A stretch of 64,000 bases of DNA, taken from a candidate division WOR-3 bacterium (GTDB lineage: Bacteria; Hydrothermota; Tepidihabitantia; Tepidihabitantales; CAIPLT01). The DNA is taken from positions 248,001-312,000 of the forward strand of contig JBDRUV010000002.1 of NCBI GenBank assembly GCA_039801505.1, in the 5' to 3' direction. A model generated the notes under the pieces. It saw nothing but the letters and a program-made list of their open reading frames with translations, was not told where the DNA came from and ran no database searches. The position numbers and the translations under genes were made by a program. This document shows positions 37,254 to 46,681 of this stretch, in pieces. Each line of letters begins with the position of its first letter. Position 1 is the first letter of the stretch.

Positions 37254-38225
37254 ATGGAGATCTTACAATCGGGTGAAGCTGAGTTGTTTCAGAAACCGGA
37301 TGTCTGGGCATTCCGCAAATGGGTGCATGAGCATAAGGACAAGACATTGCGCGAAAAACTAATGACCGAACAGGAAGCTATAGCAAAATTTGTCTCGGAT
37401 GGTGATTATATCGGCACTGAACTTTATGGCACAGTCCGGGCCCCGATGTCTTTAACCCGCGAGATTATTCGCCAAGGTAAAAAGCACTTAAGATTAGCCG
37501 GACAAGGAATTCATGAGATTGATTTGCTTTTAGCTGCGGATTTAGTGGATACGATTGATATTACTTATATTGGCTGGGAGGTGTATGGCATATCAAACAT
37601 TTTGCGCCGGGCTGTAGAGTCGGGTCGAGTCAAGACTGCTGATTGGTCCAATGGTGCGATTACCTGGCGATTTAAGGCCGCTGCGATGGGGGTGCCGTTT
37701 CTGCCAACTTTTTCTATGTTGGGCACTGATACCTTAAAGTATAGCGCTGCTAAAGTCGTGAAATGTCCTTTTACTGGTCAGCCGGTTGTATTGCTGCCAG
37801 CATTATTTTTAGATGTGGGGCTAATCCATGTGCATCGGGCTGATAAATATGGCAACTGCCAAATCGAAGGTATTTCTGGCTTTGCCTTTGAGCTGGCTCG
37901 CGCTAGTAAGAAGCTAATTGTCAGTGCTGAAGAAATCATTGATACCGAAGAGATCCGAAAATATCCCGAGCATACGATTATTCCTTACTTTTTAGTAGAT
38001 GCGGTAGTGCATGCGCCATTTGGTTCACATCCGGGTGAGATGTGTTATCGTTACTGGCGGGACGAAGAGCATCTGAAAAAATTTTTAGAGGATTCCAAGG
38101 ATCCGGAGAAGACCAAAGCTTATCTTGATAAGTATGTGTATGGCGTCAAAAATCACCAGGAATATTTAGAATTAATTGGCGAGGAGAGATTACAAAAACT
38201 AAAACAGATGATTGGGGGTCGCTAA
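37254..38225 (+). CDS. CoA-transferase family, alpha subunit
   Basis: 323 residues of the glutaconate/3-oxoacid CoA-transferase type (GctA-like). Seen: LMTEQEAIAKFVSDGDYIG, RAPMSLTREIIRQGKKHLRL, and VGLIHVHRADKYGNCQIEGI, the phrase common to family I CoA-transferases. It pairs with the next gene, overlapping its start by one base. Together with two acyl-CoA dehydrogenases it suggests activation and oxidation of short or branched acyl groups. The exact acid is unknown. Confidence 0.85.
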   Translation: MEILQSGEAELFQKPDVWAFRKWVHEHKDKTLREKLMTEQEAIAKFVSDGDYIGTELYGTVRAPMSLTREIIRQGKKHLRLAGQGIHEIDLLLAADLVDTIDITYIGWEVYGISNILRRAVESGRVKTADWSNGAITWRFKAAAMGVPFLPTFSMLGTDTLKYSAAKVVKCPFTGQPVVLLPALFLDVGLIHVHRADKYGNCQIEGISGFAFELARASKKLIVSAEEIIDTEEIRKYPEHTIIPYFLVDAVVHAPFGSHPGEMCYRYWRDEEHLKKFLEDSKDPEKTKAYLDKYVYGVKNHQEYLELIGEERLQKLKQMIGGR

Positions 38226-38989
38226 TGGTTGAATATAATGAGACCGAACTTTTGATCTGTATCGCAGCTCGACTAATGGAAAATAAGATGATTGCCTTTG
38301 TTGGCACCGGCATCCCGATGCTGGCGGCAGCCTTGGCCAAGAAGATGCATGCCCCAGAGCTAGTGGTGGCATTTGAGTTCGGTGGTTTTGGAGCTAGTTT
38401 GGAGAAGCTACCTTTAGGAGTTGGTGATTCTCGTACCTTTCATAAGGCCTTTTTGGCCAGTGGCATTTGTGATGCGATGGAGACCGCCCAACGCGGTTTT
38501 ATTGAATATGGCTTTTTAGGTGGTGCGCAGATCGATATGTACGGTAACCTCAATACTACAGTAATCGGTGATTACTATCGACCAAAGGTCAGACTACCGG
38601 GCTCAGGCGGTGCTAACGATGTTGGGTCGCACTGCTGGAAAACCATCGCGATTATGCGTCAGCACGATAAAAAACGTTTTGTGAAAAAACTGGACTTTCT
38701 AACCACACCTGGTTATCTTACAGGTCCGGGCGCTCGCGAAAAGGCTGGCTTACCGCCGGATACCGGGCCTTATCGGGTAGTAAGTAATTTAGGGTTAATG
38801 GGCTATCATCCCGAGTCGAAACGGATGATGCTCCTTAAAACTAATCCTGGAGTAAGTATTGAGCAGGTGTTAGAAAATACGGAATTTGAGATGCTTGTGG
38901 CGAGCCAAGTTGGTGTTAACGAACCCCCGACACCCGAGGAACTGCGAATCCTCCGCGAAGAAGTTGACCCAGACCGGTTATATATTTAA
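38225..38989 (+). CDS. CoA-transferase family, beta subunit
   Basis: 254 residues, GctB-like. The N-terminal stretch ENKMIAFVGTGIPMLAAALAKK is followed by VVAFEFGGFGASL, where the catalytic Glu of the family is expected; GFLGGAQIDMYGNLNTTVIG and LPGSGGANDVGSHCWK fit the family's anion-hole and core blocks. It needs the alpha subunit to be active. Close relatives include steroid-ring degradation enzymes (IpdB) as well as GctB, so substrate cannot be read from sequence. Confidence 0.85.
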   Translation: MVEYNETELLICIAARLMENKMIAFVGTGIPMLAAALAKKMHAPELVVAFEFGGFGASLEKLPLGVGDSRTFHKAFLASGICDAMETAQRGFIEYGFLGGAQIDMYGNLNTTVIGDYYRPKVRLPGSGGANDVGSHCWKTIAIMRQHDKKRFVKKLDFLTTPGYLTGPGAREKAGLPPDTGPYRVVSNLGLMGYHPESKRMMLLKTNPGVSIEQVLENTEFEMLVASQVGVNEPPTPEELRILREEVDPDRLYI

Positions 38990-38998
38990 CATTTGCTT

Positions 38999-40183
38999 AT
39001 GACAATCAAGATCGACGGACCGAAACTAGCCACGCAATACGACGAGTTCCGAGTAGAGGTTCGGCAATTTGCTGAAGAGATCATTCTTCCTCGAGCCTAT
39101 GAGATATATGTAAAAGAAGAATTTCCATTAGATATTATACGGCAATTAGCCCAAAAAGGCTATTTGGGAATTCCCTATCCTACCGAGTATGGGGGATTAG
39201 GACTAGATTATTTAAGCTATGCCATTGCCGCTGAAGAGATTTCTCGAATCTGTCCCTCAACCGGTCTTACCCTGTGTGCCCATACTTCGTTGGGGACTTA
39301 TCCAATTTATCGCTATGGCACTGAGGCCCAAAAAAGAAAATATTTGACTAAATTGGCCCGTGGCGAGTATCTGGGGGCATTTGGTCTTACCGAGCCTAAT
39401 GCCGGTTCTGATGCCTCGGGAATCGAGACCACAGTCAAGAAAACTACCGATGGTTATATCCTAAATGGTGCTAAAAGATTTATCACCTCCGCAGAATTTG
39501 CCGGCACGGTTATTGTAGCAGCAACCCACGACAGAAGTTTGGGAGTTCAGGGCATCAGTTGTTTTATTGTCGAACAGGGAACTCCGGGCTTTAGTATTGG
39601 TCGTCGCGAAGATAAGTTGGGGCTTCGGGCCTCAAATACCGTAGAGCTTAATTTTGACGAATGTTTTATACCTAAAGAAAATCTTTTAGGTAAGGAGGGC
39701 GAGGGTTATCCGATATTCATGGAGACCTTAGATGGCGGTCGCATAAGCATCGCGGCCCATGCCTTAGGAATTGCTCAAGGTGCCTTAGACTATGGATTAA
39801 CTTGGCTGAGTAGTCGGAAGTTAAAATCCCAGCAGATCTCAAAGATTATTGCCGATGCTACGACGCACATTTATGCCGCACGTCTTATGGTTTATGATGC
39901 CGCACAGAAAAAAGATCTAGGCTATCGAGCCGATCAAGAAGCGGCCATGGCTAAACTTTATGCCTCAGAGCTTGCCACTTGGGTGTCTGGTGAGATAATT
40001 CGTATGGTTGGTTTTGAAGCTTTACGAGATGAGGCTTTAGTTTCCAGATTCTATCGCGATGCTAAGTTGTCTGAGATTGGTGAGGGTACCTCAGAGATTA
40101 TGCGGCTGATTATCGCGCGGGAGATGATCAGAAAATTTAAGGGCGAAGAAAAGCCTGATGTGTTTAATAAAGCCAAATCATAG
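38999..40183 (+). CDS. Acyl-CoA dehydrogenase (first of two)
   Basis: 394 residues from ATG 38999 (a TTG two codons upstream is less likely). FAD acyl-CoA dehydrogenase blocks: [44 protein letters not shown] and the C-terminal [18 protein letters not shown]. The position matching the catalytic Glu of short-chain enzymes is in the GEGTSEI segment. It follows the CoA-transferase beta gene after 9 nt. Confidence 0.9.
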   Translation: MTIKIDGPKLATQYDEFRVEVRQFAEEIILPRAYEIYVKEEFPLDIIRQLAQKGYLGIPYPTEYGGLGLDYLSYAIAAEEISRICPSTGLTLCAHTSLGTYPIYRYGTEAQKRKYLTKLARGEYLGAFGLTEPNAGSDASGIETTVKKTTDGYILNGAKRFITSAEFAGTVIVAATHDRSLGVQGISCFIVEQGTPGFSIGRREDKLGLRASNTVELNFDECFIPKENLLGKEGEGYPIFMETLDGGRISIAAHALGIAQGALDYGLTWLSSRKLKSQQISKIIADATTHIYAARLMVYDAAQKKDLGYRADQEAAMAKLYASELATWVSGEIIRMVGFEALRDEALVSRFYRDAKLSEIGEGTSEIMRLIIAREMIRKFKGEEKPDVFNKAKS

Positions 40184-40197
40184 AAGGAGTCAAAACT

Positions 40198-41340
40198 ATG
40201 AATTTTGATTTAACTGAGAATCAAAGGTTGATTCAAGAAACTATGCGCAAGTTTGCTCAAGAGGAGCTTGAGCCCAAAGCTAGTGAAATTGACCGCAGTG
40301 GTGAGTTCCCGGTCGAAAATCTTAAAAAACTTGCGGAGTTAGGAATGCTGGGCATGATTGTCCCCGAGGAGTATGGTGGTGCCGGTTTGGATTTTGTGAG
40401 TTTAGCTATTGCTATTGAAGAGATCTCCAAAGCTTGTGCCACCACCGGGGTGATAACTGCGGTGCACAATTCTTTAGCCTGTTATTCAATTCTTGCCTTT
40501 GGGCGCGAGGACCAAAAACAGCGTTATCTAGTTGATTTAGCCTCGGGTAAGAAACTGGGCGCCTTTGCTTTAACCGAACAAAATGCCGGCTCAGACCCAG
40601 CCAGCTTAGAAACTACGGCTCGGCTCAGCGGTGATTATTATATTCTAAACGGCACTAAAAGATTTATCACCAGTGCCACGCATGCTGACATTTTTATTGT
40701 CTTTGCTAGTGTCGACCGCTCTAAGACGCATAAGGGCATCTGTGCGTTTATTGTCGAGCGTAATACTCCAGGGCTTAGTATCGGTAAACATGAAGAGTTA
40801 ATGGGAATGCGCGGTAGTGGTAATAGTGAGGTGATCTTTGAGGATTGCGCGGTGCCGAAGGAAAATTTATTAGGTGAGGAAGGCGCAGGATTTAAGATCG
40901 CGATGCAGTTGATTGATACTTCACGGATTGATATCGGAGCGCAAGCCGTAGGTATTGCCCAGGGGGCATTTGAGAAGGCCCTTGCGTACAGTAAGGAACG
41001 TAAACAGTTCGGACGGGCAATCTGTGAGTTTGAGATGATTCAAGCCAAGCTGGCTGAGATGGCAAGCAAAATCGAAGCAGCCCGACTTCTCACCTATTAT
41101 GCCGCCTATCTAAAAGATAAAGGGGAGAAGCAAATCTCAAAGGCCTCAGCAATTGCTAAGCTGTATGCGTCAACAATCGCAGTTGAAGTTACCCGTGAAG
41201 CTGTGCAGATCTTTGGGGGCTATGGTTATACTAAGGACTATCCGGTGGAAAGGTACTATCGCGAAGCCAAATGTCTAGAGATCTATGAAGGTACCTCAGA
41301 GATTCAAAAGATTGTTATTGCGCGGAATTTATTAAGCTAA
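40198..41340 (+). CDS. Acyl-CoA dehydrogenase (second of two), butyryl-CoA dehydrogenase-like
   Basis: 380 residues, with AAGGAG before ATG 40198. Blocks: [55 protein letters not shown] and [18 protein letters not shown], the last including the catalytic Glu (IYEGT) of short-chain acyl-CoA dehydrogenases. It is closer to classic butyryl/short-chain enzymes than its upstream paralogue. No EtfAB is in the window, so the electron acceptor is unseen. Confidence 0.92.
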   Translation: MNFDLTENQRLIQETMRKFAQEELEPKASEIDRSGEFPVENLKKLAELGMLGMIVPEEYGGAGLDFVSLAIAIEEISKACATTGVITAVHNSLACYSILAFGREDQKQRYLVDLASGKKLGAFALTEQNAGSDPASLETTARLSGDYYILNGTKRFITSATHADIFIVFASVDRSKTHKGICAFIVERNTPGLSIGKHEELMGMRGSGNSEVIFEDCAVPKENLLGEEGAGFKIAMQLIDTSRIDIGAQAVGIAQGAFEKALAYSKERKQFGRAICEFEMIQAKLAEMASKIEAARLLTYYAAYLKDKGEKQISKASAIAKLYASTIAVEVTREAVQIFGGYGYTKDYPVERYYREAKCLEIYEGTSEIQKIVIARNLLS

Positions 41341-41412
41341 TATCAAGGGAATAAAAATTTTACTCTTGACATCGGGCAAAATTTTATTAACCTTTAATAA
41401 ATAGGAGTGAAT

Positions 41413-42036
41413 ATGAACTGTAAAACATTAGGAATGTTGTTGGTAGCCGCCCTCCTATTCGTCTCCTGCGAGCGGCATACCTCCACTGAGGCTTTACGAA
41501 TTGTTTCGATTAATAACAACCAACCATTGAGCATTGATGTTGCGGATTGGACTTTAATTCCCAATCCCGAGGACCCGACCGATACTATTCCAGCCTTTTC
41601 GGTTTCTGATTGGATAGTGCCTGTGGAGTTTACCTACCTCGAGAGAGGGTACGGTCTCCCCACGGTATCCAGGTATACCGCTCGGATCACCGGTTATCGC
41701 GTAAGTTTTACCAAAGTACTGGCTAATCCCCAGGATATCCCTTGGGTCTTAAGCTCGGTGACCGGAAGTGCGAATGTGATCGTGCCGGCTGATCCTGAGG
41801 GTCAGAGACGAACTACTGCCTATTTTAATGTGGTGCCCGCCAGCTGGATTAATGCCAATTTTCGCGATTCTATCGAGAATCAATCGCCCGGCCTGGTGAA
41901 CGGGGTGACCCTTCGAGCAACTCTCATTGTTACCGGTTATGAAGAGCTAACTCGAGAGTCCTTGACCGATACTGCATACTTTACGATTAACTTCCGGGAT
42001 GCCTATGACGATCCGACACGGCTGGGTAGTAAATAA
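41413..42036 (+). CDS. Lipoprotein of unknown function
   Basis: 207 residues. MNCKTLGMLLVAALLFVSCERHTS is a lipoprotein signal with lipobox LFVSC. AGGAG (41403-41407) sets the ATG 41413 start. The mature part is beta-rich, with no family I recognise. A promoter-like TTGACA (41366-41371) with a weak -10 (TAACCT) lies upstream. A stretch at 41648-41670 (TACGGTCTCCCCACGGTA inside) resembles the dispersed GC repeat within the coding frame. The next gene encodes an outer-membrane-like protein. Confidence 0.75.
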   Translation: MNCKTLGMLLVAALLFVSCERHTSTEALRIVSINNNQPLSIDVADWTLIPNPEDPTDTIPAFSVSDWIVPVEFTYLERGYGLPTVSRYTARITGYRVSFTKVLANPQDIPWVLSSVTGSANVIVPADPEGQRRTTAYFNVVPASWINANFRDSIENQSPGLVNGVTLRATLIVTGYEELTRESLTDTAYFTINFRDAYDDPTRLGSK

Positions 42037-42076
42037 GAATTTGTAGCTCACACCAGATAAATAATTTATTTAATTA

Positions 42077-43861
42077 ATGAAACGAATCATATTACTAATT
42101 AGTGTTATCACGAGCTTAACTTACAGTTCACCAGCAATTTATGGTGGCCGAGGGCTTTATTTTACTTATGATGCGATCACTGAAGAGTTAGGGCTGCTTC
42201 AAGCATCGTTTTATGCCACGGTGTCGCGCAATGCTTCGGAGTTTACTGGCAATTTTATTGTGCCCAATCTCAGTTATACTCCCGGAAGATTTTTAGAGAT
42301 ATTTTTTGCCACGGCGCAAAATTGGCAGGCCAGGATTACATTTCCCAATATTACTAACTCCCACTTTACCTCACAGCTTACCAGCCGGTTAGTGGGTGGC
42401 AAGCTGGCATTTCCCTATATCAAGGTTTTGAAGTTTGGAGCTTTAGCCAAATATTTTTGGAACCATAACGGTAGCCAGAATAACGATCCGGGTTTACACT
42501 GGGATGGTCTTTTAAATCTGCGATTTAAAGAGTTATTATCAGGGCTACCGGATTTATTAGTAAATTATGGCGAAAGCCATAACTATCGCTATTTCCGTGG
42601 TGCTCTGGAGATAATCGGTGAGAAGGGAATAATATTTGCGGAAGCCAATACCAAGTGCGCAAAAAGTGCCACCAATCTTTATTCCGAGCTAAAAGATAAC
42701 TTAGTCCTTGTGCCAGGCATAAAACTTAATCTCACAGCGCATGCTTACTTTAGCTTAGGTGTCCAGTTAACTAATTTAACTCAAAACCTAAATTATCAGA
42801 TAATAACCGGACTTAACCTGGGAGGCACTTTCTTTCGGCCAGCCACCATCAAGCGTGCACTATTAGTGGGCAATGTCTATGATATCTATACCAACCGCCG
42901 ATTAGCCGCCACCGTGCGCATATTAGATTTGCCGAAACTTTCGCCGGTAAAGACCCAAGAGTTAACGGGTATGTTTAAGTTTTCTGATATTCCCATCGGA
43001 ATTCATACAATAATGATTACGGCCCCGGGCTATGAGACTTTAGCTACGCCGATCACAATTGAGGCCAATAAAATTAATACCTATGATTTTAAACTGAAAC
43101 CCCTGGTCGTCTTAGGAATCATTTCCGGGACGATTTATGACTTCACCACCAACCAGCCATTAGAGGCTACGGTTATTGTAAATAGTCGCGAATATCAGTC
43201 TGATTCGGTAACTGGAGCCTTCCGTATTGATAGCGTGCCCCAGGGCGTCGTGACCATTGAAGTTAAACGGCCTGGTTATTATCCCAAGCGTCAGACAATT
43301 ATTGTGGATGGTAATAAAGTTAATCAAATAGATTTCTCTTTGGTAAAAAGTCAAGCCAATGGGATTCTTACCGGCACCGTTACCGATAAGATCACCGGTA
43401 AGCCGATCCAAGCTAAGATTAGTTTCGTGAATAGTGAACTGCCAGTATTATATACCGATAGTCTTACGGGAATATTTTATTCTGAGGTCCCGGTGTCCCA
43501 TTATCAGATGATTGTTTCAGCTGATGGTTATATTGCTCAGATTTTAAATGTCGTAATCGACAAGAACCGGACTACAGATTTACAAATCAAACTGATTCCT
43601 AAAGAGAATAAAGCGATCTTTACCGGTAAGGTGAGCTGTGAGAAGACCCAGAAAGCACTCTATGCTAAGATTGTTTTCCGTGATGTATTGCTTGATACCA
43701 TCTATGCTGATTCCTTAAGTGGTGTGTTCTTTGCCGAAGTGCCTGCGGGGGAATATAATATCGAAGTGCAAGCCACCGGTTATGAGCCACTTCAGACGAC
43801 TGTTTCACTTTCCCAGGCTGAACCTAAAGAATATAATTTTGCCTTAAAGCCCGAGGAATAA
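42077..43861 (+). CDS. Outer-membrane-like protein with carboxypeptidase-regulatory-like repeats
   Basis: 594 residues. Signal peptide MKRIILLISVITSLTYS. Residues ~20-260 look like a beta-barrel (alternating hydrophobic strands with many aromatics). About four CarboxypepD_reg/PEGA-type modules follow (~265-594), each with a YDIYTNRRLAATVRI-like start and a GIHTIMITAPGYETL or GVVTIEVKRPGYYPK end. The last module ends at a Glu-Glu tail with no sorting domain. Probably surface-exposed. It may work with the lipoprotein upstream. Confidence 0.7.
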   Translation: MKRIILLISVITSLTYSSPAIYGGRGLYFTYDAITEELGLLQASFYATVSRNASEFTGNFIVPNLSYTPGRFLEIFFATAQNWQARITFPNITNSHFTSQLTSRLVGGKLAFPYIKVLKFGALAKYFWNHNGSQNNDPGLHWDGLLNLRFKELLSGLPDLLVNYGESHNYRYFRGALEIIGEKGIIFAEANTKCAKSATNLYSELKDNLVLVPGIKLNLTAHAYFSLGVQLTNLTQNLNYQIITGLNLGGTFFRPATIKRALLVGNVYDIYTNRRLAATVRILDLPKLSPVKTQELTGMFKFSDIPIGIHTIMITAPGYETLATPITIEANKINTYDFKLKPLVVLGIISGTIYDFTTNQPLEATVIVNSREYQSDSVTGAFRIDSVPQGVVTIEVKRPGYYPKRQTIIVDGNKVNQIDFSLVKSQANGILTGTVTDKITGKPIQAKISFVNSELPVLYTDSLTGIFYSEVPVSHYQMIVSADGYIAQILNVVIDKNRTTDLQIKLIPKENKAIFTGKVSCEKTQKALYAKIVFRDVLLDTIYADSLSGVFFAEVPAGEYNIEVQATGYEPLQTTVSLSQAEPKEYNFALKPEE

Positions 43862-43864
43862 GAT

Positions 43865-45598
43865 TTAGTAATAAAGCTCTAAGGAGCTACCTACCTCCAG
43901 CTCTATTTTGCCGGAGGAATAAATTTTAGTGCCAGCTAAATAACCGGTAATATTAAGGTCTTTAGAGGGTGTGATAGTCCAGATGTTACTCAGGCGCACC
44001 TGATTTTGCTGGAAACTTACACTAGTTTTAAATGGTTCATATGTGTAGAGAGTCAGCTTGGGACCTCTCGCATAAAAACCATAAGTGCGCAGTTCTGTTC
44101 GGATGAGTCTGTGCTTCAGGATTATACCCAATAATACCAGATAGCCGTGGTGATTAAGCTGGGTGTGGCGGTCTTGGTACTGATAGTTGATTGTTATGAC
44201 ATCGGAGAGGTATGAGGCCAAGCTTAGTCTGGTGCTATAGTCAAGAAGTTGGCGGGCTGAGAAGTTGTTTCTTATGCGCAGGGTCGTCTTAGATTTTCTA
44301 CCCTTGTGTTCGAGTTGCAATTGGAAATCGGCTGGAATAGTTTCTGAGAGGTAAAATTCCTGGGTGCGTAGGGCCAATGACCAGGTAAAGTCACTAAACT
44401 TATAGTTAAGATTAAACTGCGCCTGCGCTCGATCTTTGCGTTGATAAAGGCTGGGCCAGCGGCTATAAGGGGCAAAGAAATTTTTCTTTTGGGAATAAAA
44501 GCTAAAGTTTAGTTTTAGATTTGGCCAGTCCCCAATTATTCGAGCGCTCACCCCGTAGCCAAAGCCTAAGTTATAACCAATTTCTGTCAATAAATAATAA
44601 TTGTTTAGGATTAAGGCGTTGCATAAGCTAAAAAGCGTGATCCGGGAACCATAGAAAGAACCATTCGAGTCCTCAGGCGCAATTGGCGGCTGATATTTAT
44701 GATGAGCGAAGTTCAGTTCAAGATAGCCTGGGTGATGGTAATTAAACTTAAGCTGGCTACCAATCAAATCTTCGCGGACTTGGTAAAAAGTATCAGGGTC
44801 TGTCTCAGAAGTCATTGGCAGTATGCGCTGGACTATTTGATTTTGTACTAGCGCCCGATAGAAATTTTGAGCCAGAAAGGCTGTAGCCGTAAAATTCCGA
44901 AAGTTGCGACGCACCACGAGGCCGGTAAGATTGGTACTCGATTCAGATAGGCTTAACTCAGCTATAGGACCTGTTATGACATTAAAATCTTTTAACGGGC
45001 TTAGATAGCGATAACCGCCATGATAAATTAGCCCGCCAGGACTTAAAGGCTGGTAATTGCCAATTATAATTTGATGCTGCCGAAAACTTGCTATCAAATT
45101 CGCATAATTCAGTTTATGCTGACCTGGGCCGGCGATACGCAGTACACTTCTTAGTTTTATTTCCCCATAACTATAGGCAAGATTATTTGTGAAACTAGCT
45201 CGAAAGTTATTACTGAGGTCTGAGATGCGTTCTGTAATCAAACGAATCTTAATTCGGCTGGTTGGTCGCTTAGGGGGCTTTGTGGTCAGATATGGTGTGA
45301 TTGTTTGATAGAGGCTACTATCAATGCTTGAAAGTTTAAGTAGTTCCTGTGGGTTTGGGTAGGGCTGATGGCTAATAATTGCTTGAGCAGTAATTGGTGA
45401 GAGATAAATAATCTGAGACAGCATCTCAGGATTTAGTTGGGAAAGTTCTAGAGGGTTTTTCTGAAGTAGGGTTAAATGTTCCTCGAGGCTTAATTCCTCG
45501 GGCAACTTAAGTTGATCATCGAGCAGTTCTGTGACCTCTTCACTAGCTAATAGGCTCATGCACAGGATTAAGTTCCATAATAGAATTCTTGTGGGCAT
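43865..45598 (-). CDS. Barrel-like envelope protein with N-terminal helix-hairpin-helix region
   Basis: 577 residues. A signal-like start (ILLWNLILCMSLLASEEV) precedes two HhH-like helical motifs (LSQLNPEMLSQIIYLSP, PQELLKLSSIDSSLYQTI; ~30-100), then a long region of alternating hydrophobic and polar residues typical of outer-membrane strands (YGSRITLFSLCNALILNNYY, SFTWSLALRTQEFYL). This ComEA-HhH plus barrel order is found in Bacteroidota-type envelope proteins of unknown role. It ends 4 nt from its convergent neighbour. Confidence 0.6.
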   Translation of the reverse strand: MPTRILLWNLILCMSLLASEEVTELLDDQLKLPEELSLEEHLTLLQKNPLELSQLNPEMLSQIIYLSPITAQAIISHQPYPNPQELLKLSSIDSSLYQTITPYLTTKPPKRPTSRIKIRLITERISDLSNNFRASFTNNLAYSYGEIKLRSVLRIAGPGQHKLNYANLIASFRQHQIIIGNYQPLSPGGLIYHGGYRYLSPLKDFNVITGPIAELSLSESSTNLTGLVVRRNFRNFTATAFLAQNFYRALVQNQIVQRILPMTSETDPDTFYQVREDLIGSQLKFNYHHPGYLELNFAHHKYQPPIAPEDSNGSFYGSRITLFSLCNALILNNYYLLTEIGYNLGFGYGVSARIIGDWPNLKLNFSFYSQKKNFFAPYSRWPSLYQRKDRAQAQFNLNYKFSDFTWSLALRTQEFYLSETIPADFQLQLEHKGRKSKTTLRIRNNFSARQLLDYSTRLSLASYLSDVITINYQYQDRHTQLNHHGYLVLLGIILKHRLIRTELRTYGFYARGPKLTLYTYEPFKTSVSFQQNQVRLSNIWTITPSKDLNITGYLAGTKIYSSGKIELEVGSSLELYY

Positions 45599-45611
45599 CT
45601 AATTATCCGAG

Positions 45612-46394
45612 TTAAAGTCGGACACTTAAAGACAAGATACTTGTCTCTTTAAGGCGGGGATGATATCGTAGTCCATAATCAAACTCTAATCGATTAAAGT
45701 TAAGACCCAGGCCGCACCCATAAAGTGTCGGATTCGTATGATAACCTAAACGCAATGCCCAATGCGTTCCGATAAGAAACTCACTACCAAAACTAAGCTC
45801 GGCGATGTTTTGAGTTCGTTTTACCTCGCACGCCAGGCTAAGATTCTTTTGCGGCATAAATAGTCCGGCCAGACGCAATGTCACCGGCCAGGCTTCTTCG
45901 TCGGTATGGCCCCAAGGGTAGTTTAAGTTTTCTATCACGACGGCAAGTTGTCGAAGCGGTAATTTAGGTTCTGGCCGTCCTTGGGTATCTAATAGAAGCC
46001 CCAGATTGAGCGCCGGCCAAGCTAATCTTTTTCTCGTATTGGTGATAAGTAATTTATTAGCTAGGCTTAGACCATAAAAAAGTCCGTGGCCGATTGCAAA
46101 ACCAGTCCCGAGTTTTAGTTCAGCTTCCTGATAGTTGTCAATACCGAGAGTGGCGAGACTAAGTCCCCAGCTGGAATAATTGGCTAAGATACTAGTATAA
46201 GCCAGAAGATTATAAGGCCGCGCATAACTCGCCGCAACCTGAGACGAATTTAGGGTCTTTAGAATTGCCGGATTTATGCTGGCGGCATAAATCTTACTAC
46301 CCACGGCCGAGACCAAGATCGAAGCTTGCGGTCCACCCGGTTCGGAATAGTTACAAAACATCACGAGTTGCATAAAACACAGGAGCCCGAGCAT
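45612..46394 (-). CDS. Exported beta-rich protein, PorV/UPF0164-like
   Basis: 260 residues with a hydrophobic start (MLGLLCFMQLVMFC) and a mature part starting with GGPQASILVSAVGSKIYAASINPAIL, which resembles the PorV/PorQ-like proteins of type IX systems (N-P-A near the N-terminus, many Gly-ending beta strands). It ends SILSLSVRL, with an aromatic-poor terminal strand. It overlaps none and sits 13 nt before the HhH-barrel gene. Assignment is tentative. Confidence 0.5.
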   Translation of the reverse strand: MLGLLCFMQLVMFCNYSEPGGPQASILVSAVGSKIYAASINPAILKTLNSSQVAASYARPYNLLAYTSILANYSSWGLSLATLGIDNYQEAELKLGTGFAIGHGLFYGLSLANKLLITNTRKRLAWPALNLGLLLDTQGRPEPKLPLRQLAVVIENLNYPWGHTDEEAWPVTLRLAGLFMPQKNLSLACEVKRTQNIAELSFGSEFLIGTHWALRLGYHTNPTLYGCGLGLNFNRLEFDYGLRYHPRLKETSILSLSVRL

Positions 46395-46457
46395 AAGCCC
46401 TGAGTATAAAGAAAAAATTTCTTAAATCAACCGTCGATTATCAATAGCGCATGCCGG

Positions 46458-46492
46458 CCTAGACCGTCTAGGGGACCGTGTAGGGTAGTAGG
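46458..46492. repeat. GC-rich palindromic repeat, partial copy
   Basis: CTAGACCGTCTAGGGGACCGTGTAGGG. On the minus strand ACACGGTCCCCTAGACGGTCTAG matches the ACGGTCC...ACGGT half of the family; the TTAA palindrome half is missing. Confidence 0.6.
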
Positions 46493-46620
46493 ATAATAAC
46501 TCGTCACCGGCCAAAAGCTTTCGATAGCCCGTATGGACCGTATTTAGCCTGAGGCACATAGTTATTTTAGCCATCTGGACCTTGAGCTTGTGCTCCGGAC
46601 AATAATTATTCTTTATCTTC

Positions 46621-46669
46621 ATCATCATATATATAGATGCCCAAAAACTCTAAAATGGGGAAAAATTTT
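46621..46669 (+). repeat. AT-rich dispersed motif, copy B
   Basis: ATATATAGATGCCCAAAA, CTCT, then AAAATGGGGAAAAATTTT. It shares most positions with copy C just upstream of the replicon-like gene (55755-55800). Confidence 0.55.
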
Positions 46670-46681
46670 GCGGGTGAGAAC

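Larger units (their letters stand above)
46395..46681. other. Intergenic region with GC-rich and AT-rich repeats
   Basis: About 290 nt between two minus-strand genes. It holds a partial copy of the GC-rich repeat (46458-46492) and copy B of the AT-rich motif (46621-46669). A 68-codon frame (46628-46422, minus) starts inside copy B at an ATGATGATGAAG that mimics the start of the replicon-like gene at 55801, but its protein is unlike it. It may be a remnant of an element. Confidence 0.5.

Noticed and set aside
46422-46628. 68-codon minus-strand frame starting at AT-rich copy B
   Set aside because: Its start resembles that of the 55801 gene, but the protein does not, and it crosses a palindromic repeat. 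Kept only as a possible remnant.
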